The position numbers were made by a program, and so were the translations under genes. 64,000 nt of DNA from Limosilactobacillus sp. WILCCON 0051 (lineage in GTDB: Bacteria; Bacillota; Bacilli; Lactobacillales; Lactobacillaceae), in the NCBI RefSeq assembly GCF_039955095.1, contig NZ_CP154878.1, positions 744,001 to 808,000 of the forward strand, written 5' to 3'. Of the stretch, positions 60,428 to 64,000 are shown piece by piece (position 1 is the first letter of the stretch; the number at the start of each line of letters is the position of its first letter). The notes under the pieces are model-generated. The model saw nothing but the letters and a program-made list of their open reading frames with translations. It did not search any database and was not told the origin of the DNA.

Positions 60428-62323
60428 TCAGTTTCGTTGACGCTGCTCGGTGATGATGGCTTTAACCTCGTCCAAGTAGTCGTCAGGATATTCAGGAACC
60501 AGGAGCTGACCATCGATAGCCTCAAGCATGATCTGTTCTTTTTCTTTGAGCCGCCGATAGACCCTTTCGTCAATGAAGCCGGCATGAGCAACATCGCCTT
60601 TAGTCATAAGGTAATAGTATCTGGTATATTGACTATCCGGCAGTCCCAGACGATTGATTCGATCACGCGACTGCAGCATGAAGGTTAGATTAAAGTTGTA
60701 CTCAAAATAAACCGCGTCATGAACGGTCCGATGCAAAGAGATCGATTCGCCCAGCGTGTTGGGATTGGTAACCAGCACTTGAACGTTGCCATTGCGAAAC
60801 TGATCGATTAAGCCTTCGCGTTCTTCTTTGGGCGTCGCGCCATAGATCAGTGTGGTGCGGATGCCTAGCCGGTTGAGCGCAGCCGTAATTTTTTCCATCG
60901 TGCCGATGAACATTGCCCAGACCAGCACTTTTTTGCCTTGTCCAACCAGTTTGCGAATCAGTTTGATGCCCAGGTCGAACTTGGGCGTTGGGATGCTGGC
61001 TAAATCGTATTGGCGATAAGGTTCGCCGCTGCTGATGTTTTCTTTGCTCAGACGCTTTTGATGCTGCCTCCATTTGGCCGAATCAGCGTCTAACAGATTC
61101 AAGTCGCGATAATTGAGATTATATTTTAAAAGCTCAGGATTGGTCGAAGCCTGCAGCAAGCGTACAAACGTTGCCAGAGTACCGTTTTCATTGGCATAGA
61201 TTGCCTCAGCCAGCTTGGATTGAGCAAGCGAAGGCGCAACGGCTTGAATAATATCGTCATCTGGCTTCGGTACGTGCAGATCTTCTTTGTTGGTCCGCCA
61301 GAAAAAAGGAGCCAGTTTTTGATTAACGATGTCGGAGTCGATCCGTTCAAGGTCATTGACGCTCCAGTTGAAAAACGATTTATATTCATCCGGATACATT
61401 AGATGCAGGAAATTATAGACGTCGCGAAAACCATTTGGAATCGGCGTCCCCGTTAAGACGTAGCGATAATAGGGAGCCTGACTTAAATGCAGGGCAGCCC
61501 TGGCTCTTTGACCATTGATCCCCTTGACGCGGTGAACCTCATCGAAAACCAGCATGGTCCTGGAATCCAACAGCTCATTGATAACGCACAGATTGCCCTT
61601 TAACGATTCATAGTTGATCGTAATTACATCGGCGCGCGGCCAGGCTCGTTTGATGGCGCCTTGATCGTTAACCAGTCGTGGATCACGCAGGTTCAGATAG
61701 TGCAGTTTTCTTTTGGCGCCAAAAACGGCAGTAAATTCAGTACGCCAGGCCGCAAAAGCGTTTAATGGCGAGACTACCAGCAGCTTATCGACCTGATTGA
61801 TCGCAGGACTGGAAAGATAGGCAAACGTACCATACATCATGGCGGTTTTGCCAGCGCCAGGAACCGAGAAATTGGCCGCTTTTTTCATCATTGCCAAAAA
61901 GAAGCTGGCCCGTTCCTGTTCAGGTTTTAGCGGCCGCGCGATCTCTTGGGCGACGATCTTTTTGAACGCATTAAATTCCGGCTGCCAGCGTGAATCCCGA
62001 TTTTTAATGGTCAGGCCGGCTTCGCTTTGTTCCTTGATGTGGTACTGCTTGGCCTGGATATACTGATCGACCTGAGAACTGACGATAACTTCCGGCAGGC
62101 CTTTACGCTGGAGACGATGATTCAGCTTTTTGATCAAGGCAAGCAGGCTGACATAGGTTAAATCAGGTTTAAAGACACGTTTGACAGGATCAGCAAAGTA
62201 AGGAGCCAGAACCTGCAGTGCTCGCTTGGCTGGTAGAGTTTCCAAAGTGTGGCTGGGATCATCAATTAATTGAAACTGGCCTTGTTCATTTTTGATGATA
62301 ACGGGATTATCTTTCCTCAGCAT
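60428..62323 (-). CDS. SNF2/superfamily 2 helicase-like protein
   Basis: A 631-residue protein with a roughly 140-residue N-terminal region of no recognised family, then a superfamily 2 ATPase. Walker A is VPGAGKTAM (GAGKT 156-160), DEVH is at 261-264 and motif III LTGTPIPNG at 290-297. In the second helicase domain motif V includes NPNTLGESISL and motif VI is QSRDRINRLGL. The arrangement is that of SNF2-like DNA translocases. Its start overlaps the end of the ParB-like gene by 17 bases, so the two are cotranslated. Part of the putative defence cassette at the right edge. Confidence 0.85.
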   Translation of the reverse strand: MLRKDNPVIIKNEQGQFQLIDDPSHTLETLPAKRALQVLAPYFADPVKRVFKPDLTYVSLLALIKKLNHRLQRKGLPEVIVSSQVDQYIQAKQYHIKEQSEAGLTIKNRDSRWQPEFNAFKKIVAQEIARPLKPEQERASFFLAMMKKAANFSVPGAGKTAMMYGTFAYLSSPAINQVDKLLVVSPLNAFAAWRTEFTAVFGAKRKLHYLNLRDPRLVNDQGAIKRAWPRADVITINYESLKGNLCVINELLDSRTMLVFDEVHRVKGINGQRARAALHLSQAPYYRYVLTGTPIPNGFRDVYNFLHLMYPDEYKSFFNWSVNDLERIDSDIVNQKLAPFFWRTNKEDLHVPKPDDDIIQAVAPSLAQSKLAEAIYANENGTLATFVRLLQASTNPELLKYNLNYRDLNLLDADSAKWRQHQKRLSKENISSGEPYRQYDLASIPTPKFDLGIKLIRKLVGQGKKVLVWAMFIGTMEKITAALNRLGIRTTLIYGATPKEEREGLIDQFRNGNVQVLVTNPNTLGESISLHRTVHDAVYFEYNFNLTFMLQSRDRINRLGLPDSQYTRYYYLMTKGDVAHAGFIDERVYRRLKEKEQIMLEAIDGQLLVPEYPDDYLDEVKAIITEQRQRN

Positions 62324-63596
62324 ACTTATTGAAAAGCTCCTTGCTTAAAATATTCAGGTGACGCATGTAATCTTGCAGCTCTTTGATTTGCTCGCTGCTG
62401 ATCTCGCCATAGCGCAAGGTGCCGGCCAAACCGCCATTATTGTTCAGATCTTCATAGTATTTAACGGAATCTTTGATGCTCTTGATGAATTTTTCGACCG
62501 ATTCGCCGTTTTTGGCATCCCGCATGTAGGTGTCATAGGTATCGCCGAATTGACTGATGTTATCATTGGCTTCAGTCAGCTGAGTCATCAAATCAGTAGT
62601 ATTGTTGATGGGCGATTCCTGCAGCGTATCGGCCAGATCTTCGACGGCATCGCTGACTTCATCGTTGAATTCGTCTAGATTAGGCGATTTAACGATATTT
62701 TGAGTGAAATCGCGCATGTGAGTCCGGGCTGGCGTACCGCTTACGCCAACATGAAGGTCATGCAGAATCAAGCCAAAGTATGAATGCATGGTTTCATTCT
62801 TTTGAACCTGCGAGTCGTCATCATCACCGAAATTATTGGTCAGTGATTTTCCCATTTCATAAAATGGCGACCAGATTTGATTTTCTTTGATGAGGTGATA
62901 GTTGTTTTCATCGGCACCGATAAACTTCAGAAATTCCCGCATGTAAACGGCACCTTGATAGTATCGTTCAGCTTCTTTTTTCTTCATATTGGCAACGTTG
63001 ACATAATCAGCCAGTGTCATCATGGCATCATCGCCGGTTGTGGTCTGGTAGATGTCAACGGCGAGGTCAACTGGATCATAGTCTTCGCGCTTTTCGACGC
63101 CCATCTGAATTGCCAGCTCGAGTTTCTTGATCTTGGAGCGGTCGGTTTGGTTGTCATATGAGAAAGGCAAAATTACCGCTTCAAAGTAGTAGGTTTTACC
63201 GGTCGCCTTTTGCAGATTGCGTAAGGCAGTGTAGCGTCGGTTGCCATCAACGATTCGACCATCTTCAAGTACGTAGCCGCAGATGCGCTGCCCAGATTCT
63301 TGGATCGACTTTTGGGTTCGTTTTAAAGCGGCTGGATTGTTTTGTTCAATCAGTTTGGCTACGAAATCGTTATAGTCTGGCTCAACTGTATCGTTGACTG
63401 GATTGAGTTCATCATGGTAGCCAGCAATTGCCGTTGAGATGCGGCCGTTTTTGTCGTTATAGTACAGATACTTAAGCGGAATGCGATAGACATCCATATT
63501 CTCAGTGCCCAGATTGTTAAGCCTGGTTGGCAGTTTGACGGTCGCGCCGGTCTTTTCAATTTTGCCGGCTTTTTCTAGATCAATGAGTGACGTCAT
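62307..63596 (-). CDS. ParB/sulfiredoxin-fold domain protein of unknown function
   Basis: A 429-residue protein. Around residues 103-145 it shows the ParB N-terminal-like signature GYVLEDGRIVDGNRRYTALR (DGNRR at 117-121), the nucleotide-binding core of ParB-like proteins that also occurs in DndB-type and defence-associated proteins. There is no ParB DNA-binding or partner ParA gene, so chromosome partition is unlikely. The last 150 residues are acidic and helical. ATG at 63596 has AAGGAG ten bases upstream and overlaps the preceding gene by 17 bases; an ATG eight codons earlier is less likely. Confidence 0.75.
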   Translation of the reverse strand: MTSLIDLEKAGKIEKTGATVKLPTRLNNLGTENMDVYRIPLKYLYYNDKNGRISTAIAGYHDELNPVNDTVEPDYNDFVAKLIEQNNPAALKRTQKSIQESGQRICGYVLEDGRIVDGNRRYTALRNLQKATGKTYYFEAVILPFSYDNQTDRSKIKKLELAIQMGVEKREDYDPVDLAVDIYQTTTGDDAMMTLADYVNVANMKKKEAERYYQGAVYMREFLKFIGADENNYHLIKENQIWSPFYEMGKSLTNNFGDDDDSQVQKNETMHSYFGLILHDLHVGVSGTPARTHMRDFTQNIVKSPNLDEFNDEVSDAVEDLADTLQESPINNTTDLMTQLTEANDNISQFGDTYDTYMRDAKNGESVEKFIKSIKDSVKYYEDLNNNGGLAGTLRYGEISSEQIKELQDYMRHLNILSKELFNKYAEER

Positions 63597-64000
63597 CGGT
63601 TGAAATCTCCTTATTTTCAATTTTTCTGATTAGTTCGTGAACCTCGTCTTCGCTGGTGGCCATCCGATAATAAACGCCTGATTCGCGGAGCTGGTCAAAG
63701 TACTTCTGCTGAATGACGCGAATCTCCTCATCGCCCAGCCGCATATTCTCGGCCTTAGTCTCGATCACGGCATAAACGGTTTGGCCGTCTGTTTGATCGA
63801 TCTTGAAAATGAAGTCGGGGGTGGTGGTTCCATTGTCAAAGCGCGGAATCTTGATGGCTTTTTTCGGCAGCTTGCCAAAGACGGTAATCTGATTACTGTA
63901 GGTTCGTCTAAGAATCATCAGTTCGGGATCGGTACTGTCATAGCGCAGCGGCGGCCGGTCATAAAGATATTTGGGATCGGCGACGGCATCGGCTGAATAG
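63580..64000 (-). CDS. C-terminal part of a type III restriction-like endonuclease subunit (partial, runs off right edge)
   Basis: About 139 codons are visible, open to the window edge. The segment TPDFIFKIDQ followed by YAVIETKAENMR has the PD-(D/E)xK layout of the nuclease domain found at the C-terminus of type III restriction (Res) subunits. KYLYDRPPLRYDSTDPEL just before it is likewise typical of the Res tail. The helicase part must lie beyond the window. It overlaps the ParB-like gene by 17 bases, so three genes form a tight minus-strand operon. Confidence 0.75.
   Translation of the reverse strand, partial: YSADAVADPKYLYDRPPLRYDSTDPELMILRRTYSNQITVFGKLPKKAIKIPRFDNGTTTPDFIFKIDQTDGQTVYAVIETKAENMRLGDEEIRVIQQKYFDQLRESGVYYRMATSEDEVHELIRKIENKEISTDDVTH

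Noticed and set aside
62307..63596. Chromosome-partition ParB
   Set aside because: No ParA partner, no helix-turn-helix after the ParB-fold signature, and the neighbours are nuclease and helicase genes.

Overview
The window looks like chromosome of a low-to-mid-GC Gram-positive lactic acid bacterium, most likely a heterofermentative Limosilactobacillus-type species (inference). The main reasons are the Firmicutes order of translation and replication genes (rpsB-tsf-pyrH-frr-uppS-cdsA-rseP-proS-polC-rimP-nusA-rnpM-ylxQ-infB-rbfA-truB-ribF), PolC, LexA next to the UPF0291 and YneF genes, two tandem D-lactate dehydrogenases, an oleate hydratase, an LPXTG mucus-adhesin and an oxalyl-CoA/formyl-CoA module.

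Layout. 1-6.1 kb: edge of a DUF554-like gene, PepD dipeptidase, a KefB-type antiporter, a small membrane protein, thiolase and a PAP2 phosphatase. 6.2-14.3 kb: tRNA-Ser(CGA), oleate hydratase, the serC-serA operon with a serine-codon leader peptide and attenuator, a histidine phosphatase and a CtpE-like P-type ATPase. 14.4-20.1 kb is the accessory stretch. A DUF438/PAS gene is split by an IS200/IS605 element (TnpA + TnpB), and after an RNase H gene comes an array of four 39-bp palindromic repeats broken by an intact IS3-family element, then a candidate small RNA. 20.1-28.8 kb: MarR regulator, B3/B4 protein, HMG-CoA synthase, flavin-binding protein, lexA/SOS locus, plsC, tRNA methyltransferase, GIY-YIG protein and the two D-lactate dehydrogenases. 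28.8-48.6 kb: the core translation, lipid and replication block. 48.7-51.2 kb: a hydroxyacid dehydrogenase and a T-box-controlled MetE-like methyltransferase. 51.2-55.0 kb: an AT-rich gap and an L-type-lectin/MucBP cell-wall adhesin. 55.1-59.4 kb: oxalate catabolism (oxc, frc, AEC permease). 59.7-64 kb, minus strand: a CPBP protease and a probable defence cassette (SNF2-like helicase, ParB-like protein and the C-terminus of a type III restriction-like nuclease running off the window).

Functionally, thiolase and HMG-CoA synthase feed the mevalonate route, whose isoprenoid output is used by UppS. UppS product is in turn recycled by PAP2-type phosphatases. Amino-acid supply is controlled by RNA: a leader-peptide attenuator for serine and a T-box, probably methionine-responsive. 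The most novel-looking signals are the serine leader peptide attenuator, the 39-bp repeat array, the small RNA beside it and the three-gene nuclease/helicase cassette at the right edge.
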